60,000 bases of DNA from Liolophura sinensis (taxonomy: Eukaryota; Mollusca; Polyplacophora; Chitonida; Chitonidae). The stretch is taken from NCBI RefSeq assembly GCF_032854445.1, contig NC_088301.1, positions 3,598,001-3,658,000 of the forward strand, given 5' to 3'. Under the pieces are notes generated by a model. The model worked only from the letters and a program-made list of their open reading frames with translations, ran no database searches and was not told where the DNA came from. Each line of letters begins with the position of its first letter. Positions within the stretch are counted from its first letter, which is position 1. Positions 1 to 12,362 of the stretch are shown piece after piece. Position numbers and translations under genes: made by a program.

Positions 1-1660
1 AAAACAATAATTATTTCGGCGGAAATAATATTAGTTCTATTTCAGAATGAGGTACAAAGCGTCTTTAATTGGTCGGTTTGGGCATGCGGGCTTATTATAG
101 GTTCATCAGCAAGCTTGTGTTATGCTGAAAGAAACGTTTAGAACAGTTCAGTTTTGTTTTGTATCTGGCGAAGAGCGGTGCTTTACCTCGGACCTTCTGG
201 TTTCCTCCACCTGTAAACATGACTGCTGTCATCAAAGTGAAAAATGAATGCGGGTGGCGTTAAATACCAAACCAAAAGTCAACACTCCCTGTTCTGTACT
301 TCTGAACTTGAATATATGAACCGTCGCATAAACGTGGAATAGAAAAGGGGGTTAAATAACCGAAAAAAAGCCGAACAGATCTGTTGTAGGCCTAATCGGA
401 TGCGGTATCCCATCCATAGTGATCAAAATACGATCGTGAACCAAAACAGAGGTCCCTTTCAAAGCCTCCTCAGCTGTGTATGCACTGTTACGTCAGCCTC
501 GTGATGAATCCAGTTATTGATTTCCTAGTTGGGGAAGCCCTAGCATAAGCACCGTAAGACCTCGCACTTCACGCCAGAGCGGACTTAAGCAGTTGACATG
601 GCGTGAGGACAGCGTCATTAGTGACGGCTAGACGGAAAGCCAGGTCACCGGGACAGACTTTCGCGGTCATCTCAGTTAACACGACCCAATCTATACAGAG
701 AGGAAAGCCAACAAATCCCCCGTCTCGGAATGGCCGAGGGAAACTCGCTTGAACCTTTGACGAGAAGATCAGTCTGAGCTCTTAGCAAACACTCAGATAT
801 ACTTCTGTACATCCTACGCCACTTCCATCTCCTCTGAGACTTTCTTCAAGGAAGCTTTTGTTTAAATTCAGTACCGGGTGATGACCTTATGACGATGATG
901 ATAACAAAATTACATAGATACCAGCAGAAATCACACGCTGTGATTTTATATATGTCTATGACTCAGACCATGCTACATGAAAATGTCAGTATACCCACCC
1001 GTATTTGCTTGAACGCTAAATGTATATGTATTTACCTGTACTGGCCTGTATTTACACATGTATTGGCCTGTATTTACACCTGCCATCTTATTAGGATTGA
1101 TTTATTAGCAACAAAGCGAAGAACAAACGCCAAATGTGCGTTGCTTCAAATGTTTCCACTGACTGCTCGTATGTGTAGAAGGTGAAAATGTTTTTTTACG
1201 AGTGGAACGTCAGTATGTAGTAAAAGATCAAAATGAACGGACTTCGTAATCACCTACAACTTTTCTTCATGGAGTTCCAACTTTTCAGAGAATATATCAT
1301 CTGGTAACTTTGAATAATTCTCATCTCAAATGGCCGTTTGCTGAAGAAGTTACCATTTTCAACATTTTGAAATCGTAGCATGATTCTCTAATCTTGTTGA
1401 CTTACTGAGCTGGGAACTAAGATATGAAGATAGATTTTCGTCTTTTTTTTCTCTAGTTTCTATCCAACATTGAATAATGCATCCTGTCATAATTTTCCTT
1501 TAAGCAAACATTCAGTCATTGGCGACAGAGACGTCCAAGTGTTATAACAGGAGGAACAAATATTTCGTCGACCCGACCCGTAGTGCTAAGTATTTTTCCA
1601 ATCTCCAGGGTATCCATTATCTGTGTAAATTCCGTCAGGAAATTTGAAGTGCTGTGCAAA
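1..1660. other. No gene recognised
   Basis: Both strands carry only short open frames with no recognisable domain. No tandem array or SINE copy was seen. It could hold introns or regulatory DNA of a gene outside the window. Confidence 0.5.
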
Positions 1661-1668
1661 GTGTAAAG

Positions 1669-1751
1669 AGTGGTGACCTCCACGTCCAGAGTGGTGACCT
1701 CCACTTCCAAAGTGATGACCTCCACTTCCAGTGGTGACCTCCACTTTCAGA
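1669..1751. repeat. 21-bp minisatellite, 4 copies
   Basis: Four imperfect copies of a unit around GTGGTGACCTCCACTTCCA follow each other. The words GGTGACC and TCCAC recur in each. Short open frames on both strands here are repeat artefacts. Confidence 0.85.
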
Positions 1752-2419
1752 GCTCCCTGCTTCACTATGTCTTGCCAACCTTTATGTTGTACGGGACAGA
1801 TAAGTTTTGCACACGTCAGCTAGAATTCCAGCGCACACACGTTTTCGCTTTTTCGGCATTTGTGCAACCGTAAGCGTTTTTGGAAATAAATTCATTTATT
1901 TATTTCATTCATTATGGGTTTATAAGCTGTACATTTTAAATATGATGGGGAGTGACTGAACGAACCCGGACTGATACCAGAGGAAACCAGATATCTGACA
2001 GCCATCATAACCTCTCTGTCCTGCAGACAATGTGAGAGGGGAATTTGAATATTTAAATGTTGCTAATGATTATTATACTACCGATAGGTCAATTTCTAAA
2101 TCACTATTCAGGCCGTACAGCAAAAAACAATCTAATTAGTAGTTCCCACTGATCAATGTTGATGTAATAGAGCTAGGATCACAATCTCTCTCATTAATTA
2201 CAACAATGTTAATGGTCGGGAAACGAAACTGTATAGCTACTTTCCTCTGGGATAGGTTTATTGGGGTTTTTTTTCGAAAGCGCAAATGCAAGTTTGAAAA
2301 ATATTATATATGCCTTAAAACACAATTAGATGACGACTTGATTTTTTGGATGTTTAAGTGAATTCAAATAGATACCAAGCCATTAAGTACCAGTATTAGA
2401 TACTTACTTACTTTATTAT
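1752..2419. other. No gene recognised
   Basis: AT-rich sequence with no supported coding region and no repeat copy that I could recognise. Confidence 0.5.
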
Positions 2420-2445
2420 GGACCGGTGACTGCTTCTCCCATGGG
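2420..2445 (-). repeat. Inverted single unit of the 2.8-3.9 kb array
   Basis: These 26 bases are the reverse complement of the core of the 48-bp tandem unit found 400 bp further on (GAGAAGCAGTCACCGGTCC). The unit directly abuts the left copy of the 225-bp direct repeat. Confidence 0.8.
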
Positions 2446-2671
2446 CCCTCCTCAGTGGACTTGGAAAGATGTATATATTTGTCTTTTAGTGTACCTTAGT
2501 ACATACTATTGCTGTTAATCGCTACCAACAAGAGCGAGACTAAACTGTTGTATCGTAGTCATTTTTTTTTAAATCTGCCAATCTTAAAAGTATACTTCTC
2601 TGTGAAGAAGACAAGGCATCTAATTGATGTTGTCAGTAGGAAAGACTACAAGATAAAGAGTAAATCCAGCG
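2446..2671 (+). repeat. 225-bp direct repeat, left copy
   Basis: Near-identical to 3933-4157, with a handful of substitutions and a one-base difference in a T run. It begins CCCTCCTCAGTGGAC and ends AAATCCAGCG. The pair brackets the 48-bp tandem array. No open frame is conserved between the copies. Confidence 0.9.
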
Positions 2672-2834
2672 TTTAAGTGCCGTATATAATCATATGAATT
2701 AACTGGCTACACATATCAGCGAGCCTTATGTTGTATGCCATAACAGCATAAACCCTAAAATATTCGAGCAATTGCTCAGCATCCAAAACAACATTTTATC
2801 ACAAATATACCCTAATGGAACCGAGAATCTAACT

Positions 2835-3870
2835 TAGATCTAACATCTAAGAGATGTAACCGCGTCCTCACGCCCATTGGAAAAGCAGTCACCGGTCCGT
2901 AATCCATACACGTTTTCACGCCCATAGGAGAAGCAGTCACCGGTCCGTAATCTATACACGTTGTCCGCCTATAAGAGAGGCAGTCACCGGTTCGTAACCT
3001 ATACACGTTGTCACGAATACAGGAAGCGTTCACCGGTCCGTTATATCTATACACGTTGTCACGCCCACTGGAGAAGCATTCACCGATCCGTAATTTATAC
3101 ACGTTCTTACGGCCATAGGAGAAGCAGATACCGGTCCGTAATATCTATACACGTTGTGAAGACTACAGGAGAAGCAGTCACCGGTCCGTAATTTATACAC
3201 GTTCTTACGCCCATATGAGAATTAAAAGCAGATACCAGTCCGTAATTTATACACGTTCTTACGCCCATAGGAGAATTAAAAGCAGATACTGATCCATAAT
3301 TTATACATGTTATCACGCCTTTACGACATCGGTCGTAATATCTATACACGTTGTGACGCCAACAGGAGAAATAGACATCGGTCCGCAATCTATACACGTT
3401 ATCATGCCTTTAGGAGAAGCATTCATCCGTCCGTTATATCTATACACATTGTAACGCCTGTAGGAGAAGCAGTCACCGGTCCGTAATCTCTACAAATTGT
3501 CACGCCTACAGGAGAAGCAATTCGGTCCGTAATTTATACATATTATTCCGCCCATAGAAGAAACAGACATCAGTCCGTAATGTCTATACACGTTGTCATG
3601 CCTACAGGAGAAGCAGTTCGTAATATACATACGTTGTTACGCCCATGAGAGAACCAGTCACCGGTCCATAATATATACACGCTGTCACGTTTATAGGAAA
3701 AGCAGTCACCGGTCCGCAATATATACACGTCACGTCTATAGGAGAAGCAATCACCAGTCCGTAATATTTATACACGTGGTCACGCCAATAGGAGATGCAG
3801 TCACCGATCTGTAATCTATTTACGTTGTCGTGCCTGTAGGGGAAGCAGTCACCGGTCCATATTTTACACA
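2835..3870. repeat. ~48-bp satellite array, about 21 copies
   Basis: The unit reads approximately GGAGAAGCAGTCACCGGTCC, then GTAATCTATACACGTTGTCA, then CGCCTATA. Some units carry a 6-base AATTAA-type insertion and several have lost 10-15 bases. The open frames running through it in both directions come from the repetition and are not genes. Confidence 0.92.
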
Positions 3871-3932
3871 TATAATCTATATACTGGATTCACAAATCCA
3901 TGTGTTTACTTCTGTACAAGACATTTCATATA

Positions 3933-4157
3933 CCCTCCTCAGTGGACTGGGAAAGGTGTATATATTTGTCTTTTAGTGTACCTTAGTACATACTATTGCT
4001 GTTAATCGCTACCAACAAGAGCGAGACTAAACTGTTGTATCGTAGTCATTTTTTTTAAATCTGCCAATCTTAAAAGTATACTTCTCTGTGAAGAAGACAA
4101 AGCATCTAACTGATGTTGTCAGTAGGAAAGGCTACAACATAAAGAGTAAATCCAGCG
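3933..4157 (+). repeat. 225-bp direct repeat, right copy
   Basis: Partner of 2446-2671 in the same orientation, on the other side of the 48-bp array. An open frame of 74 codons starting in this copy has no counterpart in the left copy and resembles no family I know. Confidence 0.9.
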
Positions 4158-4984
4158 CGACATGTGATATTTGGCAAATCGTCACACTTATTACCGGTGA
4201 GATCCGGCCTCTTGCCAAGTTTGACGCTGACGTATGTATGGATAACACAGGTTATATCAAGCCTAACCCAGATCCTCCGCTCACGGTTTGTTGTAAAGAA
4301 CATTTAGGATAAATATATCGTGGTCGTGGAATTAACAACCTCTGAAGGGAAAGTCACGGTCTAAAAGTAAATAAATATGTAATCGCGTGTAAATTACATG
4401 TTCATTTACATATACACAACGGAATGATCTGATTTGGATTCCCCTAATACTCGATCGTCTGTGGTCCAGAGATATACACACCGTCTTTTCAATGTCGGTA
4501 TGATGTGTTCATATTTGTCACTGGACAAGCACCTAATGTATGCAAAGCTTCTTAAAATATGGTATATATTCACACGTGTGGATGACAATTAAATTGATCT
4601 GCTTGACCTTAAATTTAATTTAAAGTTAAGGCTTTTGATCGAATAACCTTGACACACTCGTTTTTGCAGTAATAACTGGTGGCGTTGATTGAAATCGTCG
4701 CACAACACGTAGAGTCTAAAAATGTACAAGGCGAGATCTATACACCTCGTATGCATGACCCTTCGGTACATTGATGTTCAAGTAAGGGTAATTAATACAA
4801 TTATCTCAGAAATGAAAACTACCCCTCTTGTAAAATCTGCGAGAGACGAAACTGTTTTGGTCTATATATAGGTCCGGATGGGTTGCACCATCTGGATAAT
4901 CTGTGGTTCCTTTAAATCCAGCGAGGGTGGATAAATTTACCTTCTCCTGTGCAATGGCCACTCGGGCCCAAACCGGAAATACCA
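4158..4984. other. No gene recognised
   Basis: Only short open frames occur on either strand, with no recognisable domain, SINE or array. Confidence 0.5.
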
Positions 4985-5375
4985 TTGTTCTCTTGTAATA
5001 CACACAGTAATACACAACTGTTGTAGACCGCAATTGTTATCATGTAGTAGGCCTACACGCAGTCGTGAACCGTGGCATAATTCTCTTGTAGTACACGCAG
5101 TCGTAAACCTCAGCATTGTTCTCTGTTTAATACACGCATTCGTAAACCTCAACATTGTTCTCTTGTAATACACGCAGTCGTAAGCCGTAACATTGTTTTC
5201 TTGTAATACATGCAGTCGTAAGCCGTAATATTGTTCTCTTGTAGTACACGCATTCGTAAACCTCAGCATTGTTCTCTTTTTAATACATGCATTCGTAAAC
5301 CTCAACATTGTTTTCTTGTAATACACGCAGTCGTAAGCCGTAACATTGTTTTCTTGTAATACATGCAGTCGTAAA
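4985..5375. repeat. 38-bp minisatellite, about 10 copies
   Basis: The unit is close to CATTGTTCTCTTGTAATACA followed by CGCAGTCGTAAACCTCAA. Copies vary between AACCTCAA and AGCCGTAA endings. The 129-codon minus-strand frame across it is the repeat read in one frame. Confidence 0.9.
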
Positions 5376-7193
5376 TCGTAATCTCAAAAGAGAGAATGAA
5401 CAATTGGCAAGGTATTTAAAGCCCGAGTTACTTTTGGTGGGAAAGCTTCCCCATTCTATCTGGGAATATTCGTACGAATAACAAAGTTTATTTTAAAAAA
5501 AGTTGCGAAACAAAGCTTACCCACTGACAAAGTTTGACTATGCTGTTATGCGGATAATGTGCTTCACTGAGGATTGTTCCCGTTTGACTGACACATCGAC
5601 CAACCAACCAAACCACCGCCTGACAGACAAAACCACGGACACTGCAAACTTAGAGGCTGGTTCTGCTTATCACTAAGAGCTTTACTTTCCAAGTCAGAGA
5701 GTATAAGCTGTCCCGCTTGGGACCATTCACTAACAATATAAGCGTGCACTCCGTGGTATGAGGGATATGTCTCTGTACCGCCATTGTTCTGCGCGCTTCA
5801 TTGTGGGGAAGGGTGCGCCAATACCGGAGACCAGCATCCTCTAAATAAAGTTCCTCTGATACAGAAATGTCAGTCATTTAATTCCAGACCTAACCACCAT
5901 GAACCCATTGTCATAGAAACTATATCTACCATGAGTATCAGCTCTGGCAAAGCTGACCGCCATTTTCAAAATGTCTTGCAAGACAGAAGGCATGGGGTGA
6001 CAGCCCTACCGCCCTGATGGCGTCACTGGCCAGCCGACGGACATGTTTTAAAATAGACCACGGTCTTTTTTGGCAGTAATGCTATGTCAGAAAGCGGGTC
6101 AAGGAACTACGTTTTCCATTTTACATTAAACAAACAATCTTGGAATCAATTAACATTCAAAATCATTTTAACGTAATTCAAATACAGTAATAGGCTCAAT
6201 ATCCGGATGCGCTCTGCACCCCCGCCAACCCCAACCCCAACCCCACAAAATGTGCGAGAAGCTGTTTTTTGCAAATGAGCAAGGGCGCAATTGGCATAAA
6301 TGGGACTAAACACTACCTGTTTGCAGCTCATGACCTTCAAGACGTTACGTTTTTAATTGGAGATCACCAACCCGGATGTTCTGACGTGAAAATGTCCCTA
6401 TTTTTTTATGACAGGAATAGCTCGTGGTTTCAGAATGGCGTATGTTGAAGCTCGGAGTGTAGGGCAGAAATGAAGGTACTGTAGTTTTTGACCACATATG
6501 TGGAACACGTGCGCCTTACGCTGTGCTAAAGCTATTTTGGGAGGGGGGGGGGGTCTCTGTTACATAAGCTGTTACGTAAGCTCGTATTATCTCATAAATT
6601 GGAGGCGTTGTACCAACTCAGTTATTACCGCTTTATTATATATACAGCCTTTCACAATGCATATAATTTGCACATTAATTTCCTTTAGTCAACTTTTTCT
6701 TCTCGTAATCTGCATTTTTGCAGCCAACGACATATGTTTGTCTTATTTCATTTCACTGGCGGGGAGTGGCAAAACCATGCTTTTCGGTCCTAAACTGCTC
6801 CGGGCAGTATCACCTAAGCTGATTCTAGGACATCAGCGGACATGATTCGTCTATTTTGAACAAGTCACATAGATGACTATTTTTAGCCTCTTGCTACCCC
6901 ACTATAAGCTTTTGCTGGACAAATCGACATTAACTAAATGTTCCTACATTGAAATAGGGTTAAACCTACCTGGCTGTTATGCCTCTGTTTGTTTTGGCCT
7001 AGCAGGTAATTAGGCCTTTTTTTAAGCAGTAAGTAATTTTTGTCTTCAATATGGCATCATTTTCCTGACGTACCTGACGTGAGTTGTTGGGTAAATTTTA
7101 GTTATCCTGTGATTAGATTACTACGACATTTATGGTTTGCTGGACTATTACCAGCTGTACCGAAAGCTTACAAAAATAGCAATATCATATATT
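5376..7193. other. No gene recognised; G-rich and C-rich tracts
   Basis: No coding region is supported. It contains a CCCCAACCCCAACCCC run near 6220-6245 and a G run near 6540-6553. Both have the base pattern of G-quadruplex formers. Confidence 0.5.
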
Positions 7194-7194
7194 A

Positions 7195-7432
7195 TTGATT
7201 TATTGGATTGGTGTTTTACGCCGTACTCAAGAATATTTCACTTATACGACGGGAGGAAACCAGGCACGGGAAACCCACGACCATCCCCCAGGTTGCTGTC
7301 AAACCTTCCTACGTACGGCCGGAGAGGAAGCCAGCGTGAGCTGGACTTGGACTTATAGCGACTGCATTGGTGAGAGGCCCCTGGATCATTACGCTGCACT
7401 AGCGCGCTAACCAACTGAGCGACGGAGGCCCC
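7195..7432 (-). mobile_element. SINE family A, near full length
   Basis: Read on the minus strand, the element starts with a tRNA-like head (GGCCTCCGTCGCTCAGTTGG, an A-box-like start). It then has a conserved body with GGTTTCC and TGAAATATTCTTGAGTACGG, and ends GTAAAACACCAATCCAATAA. About fifteen other pieces with the same body lie in the window, which identifies it as an interspersed repeat. The open frames across it are not genes. Confidence 0.88.
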
Positions 7433-7724
7433 AACATATACTATAGTGTGAGAATATTAAAAGTGGCCCTTCCTTTAGCCTAAAACAGGGAGTGTTGATT
7501 TACAGTTTGTAAACAGTACAAACTCCGCACATTCAACTGTCTATAATGAAAGGAAACCTTCTTGAGTTTGATCAGAACATGTAAATAAAAAACTAAATAT
7601 CTAAATACATTTTCATGCCATAAAAGTCGACTCAGAAATGTAAGATTGTATGAATTTGCTTATCTAACAGTCATGTCAAACGATTCTTGAGTTGGTTGCA
7701 TATGCCTATGGATCTGGTAATATT

Positions 7725-10168
7725 ATCAGACCAGAACCTTGGGAATCATTATTTATTGTTATACCCTAGTGAACCTGTATCAGACCAGAACCTTGGGATT
7801 CGGTATTTTATCGTTATACCCTAGTGAACCAGTATCAGACCAGAACCTTGGGATTCCTTATTTATTGTTATACCCTAGTGAACCTGTATCAGACCAGAAC
7901 CTTGGATTCCTATTTATTGTTATACCCTAGTGAACCAGTATCAGACCAGAACCTTGGGATTCCTTATTTATTGTTATACCCTAGTGAACCTGTATCAGAC
8001 CAGAACCTTGGGATTCCTTATTTATTGTTATACCCTAGTGAACCTGTATCAGACCAGAACCTTGGGATTCGTATTTATCGTTATACCCTAGTGAACCTGT
8101 ATCAGACCAGAACCTTGGGATTCGGTATTTTATCGTTATACCCTAGTGAACCAGTATCAGACCAGAACCTTGGGATTCCTTATTTATTGTTATACCCTAG
8201 TGAACCTGTATCAGACCATGAACCTTGGGATTCCTTATTTATTGTTATACCCTAGTGTAACCAGTATCAGACCAGAACCTTGGGATTCCTTATTTATTGT
8301 TATACCCTAGTGAACCTGTATCAGACCAGAACCTTGGATTCCTTATTTATTGTTATACCTAGTGAACCAGTATCAGACCAGAACCTTGGGATCCTTATTT
8401 ATTGTTATACCCTAGTGAACCTGTATCAGACCAGAACCTTGGGATTCGGTATTTTATCGTTATACCCTAGTGAACCTGTATCAGACCAGAACCATGGGAT
8501 TCAGTATTTTATTGTTACACTCTAGTGAACCAGTATCAGACCAGAACCTTGGGATTCAGTATTTTATTGTTATACCCTAGTGAACCTGTATCAGACCAGA
8601 ACCTTGAAATTCTGTATTATATGGTATAGCCTAGTGAACCAGTATCAGACCAGAACCATGGGATTCAGTATTTTATTGTTACACTCTAGTGAACTAGTAT
8701 CAGACCAGAACCTTGGGATTCAGTATTTTATTGTTATACCCTAGTGAACCTGTATCAGACCAGAACCTTGAAATTCTGTATTATATGGTATAGCCTAGTG
8801 AACCAGTATCAGACCAGAACCATGGGATTCAGTATTTTATTGTTACACTCTAGTGAACCAGTATCAGACCAGAACCTTGGAATTCGGTATTTTATTGTTA
8901 TACCTTAGTGAACCAGTTCAGACCAGAACCTTGAAATTCGATCTTTACTGTTATACCCTAGTGAACCAGTATCAGACCAGAACCTTGGAATTCGGTATTT
9001 TATTGTTATATCTTAGTGAACCAGTTCAGACCAGAACCTTGGGATTCGGTATTTATTGTTATACCCTAGTGAACCTGTATCAGATCAGAACCTTGAAATT
9101 CGGTATTATATGGTATAGCCTAGCTTACCAGTTTCAGACCAGGACCTTGGGATTCGGTATTTTATTGTTACACCCTAGTGAACCAGTATCAGACCAGAAC
9201 CTTGGAATTCGGTATTTTATTGTTATACCATAGTGAACCAGTTTCAGACCAGAACAACGGGATTCGGCATTTTATGGTATACTCTAGTGAAGGTCAGAAC
9301 CTTGGGATTTGGTATTTCATCGTTATAGCCTAGTGAACCAGTGTCAGACCAGAACCATAAAATTCGGTATTTTTTCGTTATACCCTAGTGAACCAGTATC
9401 AGACCAGAACCTTGGGGTTCGGTATTTTATCGTTATACCCTAGTAAATGGGTATCAGAGCAGAACCTTGGAATTCGGTATTTTATCGTTATACCCTAGTG
9501 AACCAGTACCAGACCAGAACCTTGGGGTTCGGTATTTTATTGGTATACCCTAGTGAACCAGTATCAGACCAAAACCTTTGGGTTCGGTATTTTATCGTTA
9601 TACCTTAGTGAACCAGTTTCAGACCAGAACGATGGAATTCGGTATTTTATTGTTATACCCTAGTGAACCAGTACCAGACCAGAACCTTGGGGTTCGGTAT
9701 TTTATTGGTATACCCTAGTGAACCAGTTTCAGACCAAAACCTTGGGATTCAGTATTTTATCGTTATACCCTAGTGAACCAGTTTCAGATCAGAACCTTGG
9801 GATTCGATATTTTATCGTTATACCTTAGTGAACCAGTTTCAGACCAGAACCTTGGAGTTCGGTATTTTATCGTTATACCCTAGTGAACCAGTTTCAGACC
9901 AGAACCTTGGGGTTCAGTATTTTATCGTTATACCCTAGTGAACCAGTTTCAGACCAGAACCTTGAGGTTTAGTATTTTATCGTTATACCCTAGTGAACCA
10001 GTTTCAGACCAGAACCTTGGGGTTCGGTATTTTATCGTTATACCCTAGTGAACTAGTACCAGACCGGAACCTTGGGATTCGGTATTTAATCGTTATACCT
10101 AGTGAACCAGTATCAAACCAGAACCTTGGGATTAGGTATTTTATCGTTATTTCCTAGTGAACCGGTAT
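7725..10168. repeat. 55-bp satellite array, about 44 copies
   Basis: The unit reads GATTCGGTATTTTATCGTTA, then TACCCTAGTGAACCAGTATC, then AGACCAGAACCTTGG. The left third alternates CCTGTATCAG and CCAGTATCAG with TTCCTTATTTATTG. The right part is more uniform (GTTCGGTATTTTATCG). Near 8491-8985 three units form a higher-order block of 164 bp. Because 55 is not a multiple of 3, open frames hop frame from unit to unit, which argues against coding. Confidence 0.96.
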
Positions 10169-12009
10169 CATCGTTAAAATGCAATGTACAGTCCTTTATG
10201 TAAGCTCTCATTTGTACACATTCATCTTACCTCAAACACTCAATGCTTTTTCCGACACCCTGAGAATACGGCCAGTCCTGCTAAATCTGCATAACGTCAT
10301 CTGTTAGCTATGCAGCATTTTCCATGATTGCTGAAAAACGCTGGTGTTAATGTCGTCTGCTCGTTCCCATACGGCCACAAAGAAATAAACAATATCGCCT
10401 ACAACTTGCCAGTGCTTGACTGTGTGAAGATGAATACAAGATTGGGACGGTTATTGAGTTGGCCTGGAAATCTGGTACTCGTTATTACAATGCAGCAAAC
10501 ACATGGACGGAACCTCTGAAATACACTGTGGGGTTTTTTCTTGTGTGGGTGATACTAGTGTAGACCCCTGGTGTAGTTTTCTCTCCGGTGCAGGTCCGAC
10601 GCCAATAAGAATATTCGCTATTATCTAATATGTCACTATTGCCCGACAACTCCTTCAAAAAAGCTAAATAGCCAATCTTCTGTTGGGTTTTCTCTAAGAA
10701 AATCAGCTGACAAATCAATACTGAGCTTCCAATAACCATGGTAACCAGAAACGGGTTGTGTCTGCTGTAGGTATGTAAACAAAGAAAATTTCTCTGAAAA
10801 TGGTTTCTGAAATATCCTTTAATGGTTCCCGTTTTCTTCTCACAGAAGATTTGCTCGACTTCAACCACAGATACATATATGTGCATGGACGTTGATGGAA
10901 GCAAGGAATGATTTTTGTCCACTCCATTATTAACATGGTTAAATCAATTCAGACGCTGTAACTCTTGTGCTCAAATGTGTTTCATTCTGCGTGACTGATT
11001 ACCTTTTGGCGAATCTTGCCTTCCAGGCTTCCTGTCAATATCTGACTAACGTTATACCAGACGACACGACGAATTGGAAACCGATCACTGAGCCCCATAA
11101 ATAGTAATCAACAGTATGGTGAGTACAAAAATGTCCACGATTTGATTATACGACAAATATAAAGTAAAGTGGCAAATATTTGATGATATGAGCCAGAGAT
11201 CAAGCCACCATGCCCGAGTTGTTAGTGCAGAACAGTGAGTCAGGAGCCTCTCACTAATGTGATGGCTTTGAGTTGTCCAGCTCATGCTGGCTTTCTCCCC
11301 AGTCGAACGCGAGAAGGCCTTCTAGCAACCTGCGAATTGTCACGAGTAAACGTCTAGCACTGCCCAGTCCAGTTATGCTGGTATAAGTGAAATATTATTG
11401 AATGCTTGAATGCGGAGTAAAATACAAAACAAATGAATAAATAAAAAGCGTACACTCATTGAGTGTAGGAACAATTTTCCTTATTTATGTTATATTCCAC
11501 ATTAGCGTCGTCTCTTTCAACCTTCTATAGATCGCTACTTTATCTAAATTGTAATTCAAAAGTAATTTCCTTAGTTCCTTAGTCTGGGAAAACACGGGAT
11601 AGTAATATTACGTGGACTGCGTAACATACAATGAAGTTACTGTCATCGCATATCACCACTGATCACTCTATCTAAAATATCGTTAAATTATTTTTTCCTT
11701 GAACGTTTCTTGAACAGAATTAAATGTATTCACATATTTGAGTTCTGACCTGGACGTTTTGACCATCTTGTGTTGAGTGCTGATTAGGTCGCAAACTTCT
11801 TTTTTTCTTTCTCTATAAACTAAGCACTTATTGTCCCAGTGTAACAGTTAATATGTGCACACAGGAAACGGCGTTTCACTACATTTTAATCGATGACCAA
11901 ACGTAATGGTACATTAACTCAGTTTGACGTCATCGACGTTAGAATCAAGATGTTTTTATTAGACCCAGTTGTGTGTGTGATGACGTCATGACTTAATGTC
12001 TGATGGTGA
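10169..12009. other. No gene recognised, apart from one SINE
   Basis: The longest open frame (minus strand, 10485-10922, 145 codons) shows no recognisable domain, has no splice context and probably arises by chance. The SINE copy at 11210-11447 is listed separately. Confidence 0.45.
11210..11447 (+). mobile_element. SINE family A, diverged copy
   Basis: It carries the family landmarks in order: a head with GAGTCAGGAGCCTCTCAC, then CAGCTCATGCTGGCTTTCTC, then GGTATAAGTGAAATATT, and an A/T-rich tail of AAATGAATAAATAAA type. Several internal substitutions and a short insertion mark it as an older copy. Confidence 0.85.
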
Positions 12010-12011
12010 CG

Positions 12012-12362
12012 ATACGAATCATAACGTCTTGCCTCTCTCGTACAAAACAGAGTTTACAGACATAAATCAGAACGTCTTGCCTCTGTCCAACAAAATAAAG
12101 CGTTTGGACATAAGTCGGAATGCGTTGCCTGTCTTTTTCAGAACGGAACCTTTGGAAATATAACGTCTGGCCTCTTTCCTACAAAAGGGGAACGTTTAGA
12201 TATAAATTATAACATCTTACGGCTGTCCTACAAAATAAAACGTTTGAATATATATCATAACGCCTTGCCTCTTTGCAACAAAACGGAACTTGTACGGAAA
12301 CTGAACTTGAAAAAGTGTAACATTTTGTCTCTCTACTACAGAATGCGGTGTTAACACAGAGA
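12012..12362 (+). repeat. ~49-bp degenerate minisatellite ending in the reductase exon
   Basis: Six or seven imperfect units share AACGTCTTGCCTCT, then C-rich text, then ACAAAAT and AACGTTT and an ATA-rich end. The last unit (from about 12318) holds the polypyrimidine tract and AG acceptor at 12340-12341 and runs into the first coding bases of the reductase exon. The exon boundary therefore lies inside the array. Confidence 0.75.
12340..12341 (+). promoter_or_regulatory. Splice acceptor of the reductase exon
   Basis: The pattern TTTTGTCTCTCTACTACAG is a strong pyrimidine tract plus AG. A branch-point-like TGTAAC lies about 20 bases upstream. The reading frame is open across this site, and no in-frame ATG exists before residue 73, so an upstream exon is needed to supply the start. 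This is inferred from sequence only. Confidence 0.7.

Noticed and set aside
2446-4157. LTR retrotransposon with 225-bp LTRs
   Set aside because: No primer-binding site, polypurine tract or gag/pol coding lies between the repeats, only a 48-bp satellite, and the repeats do not have TG...CA ends.
7725-10168. CRISPR-like array
   Set aside because: Units are contiguous and diverge along their whole length. There are no constant repeats with unique spacers and no cas genes, and the surrounding DNA is eukaryotic.
10485-10922. 145-codon minus frame as a gene
   Set aside because: No domain, no splice context, unremarkable composition and no family resemblance.
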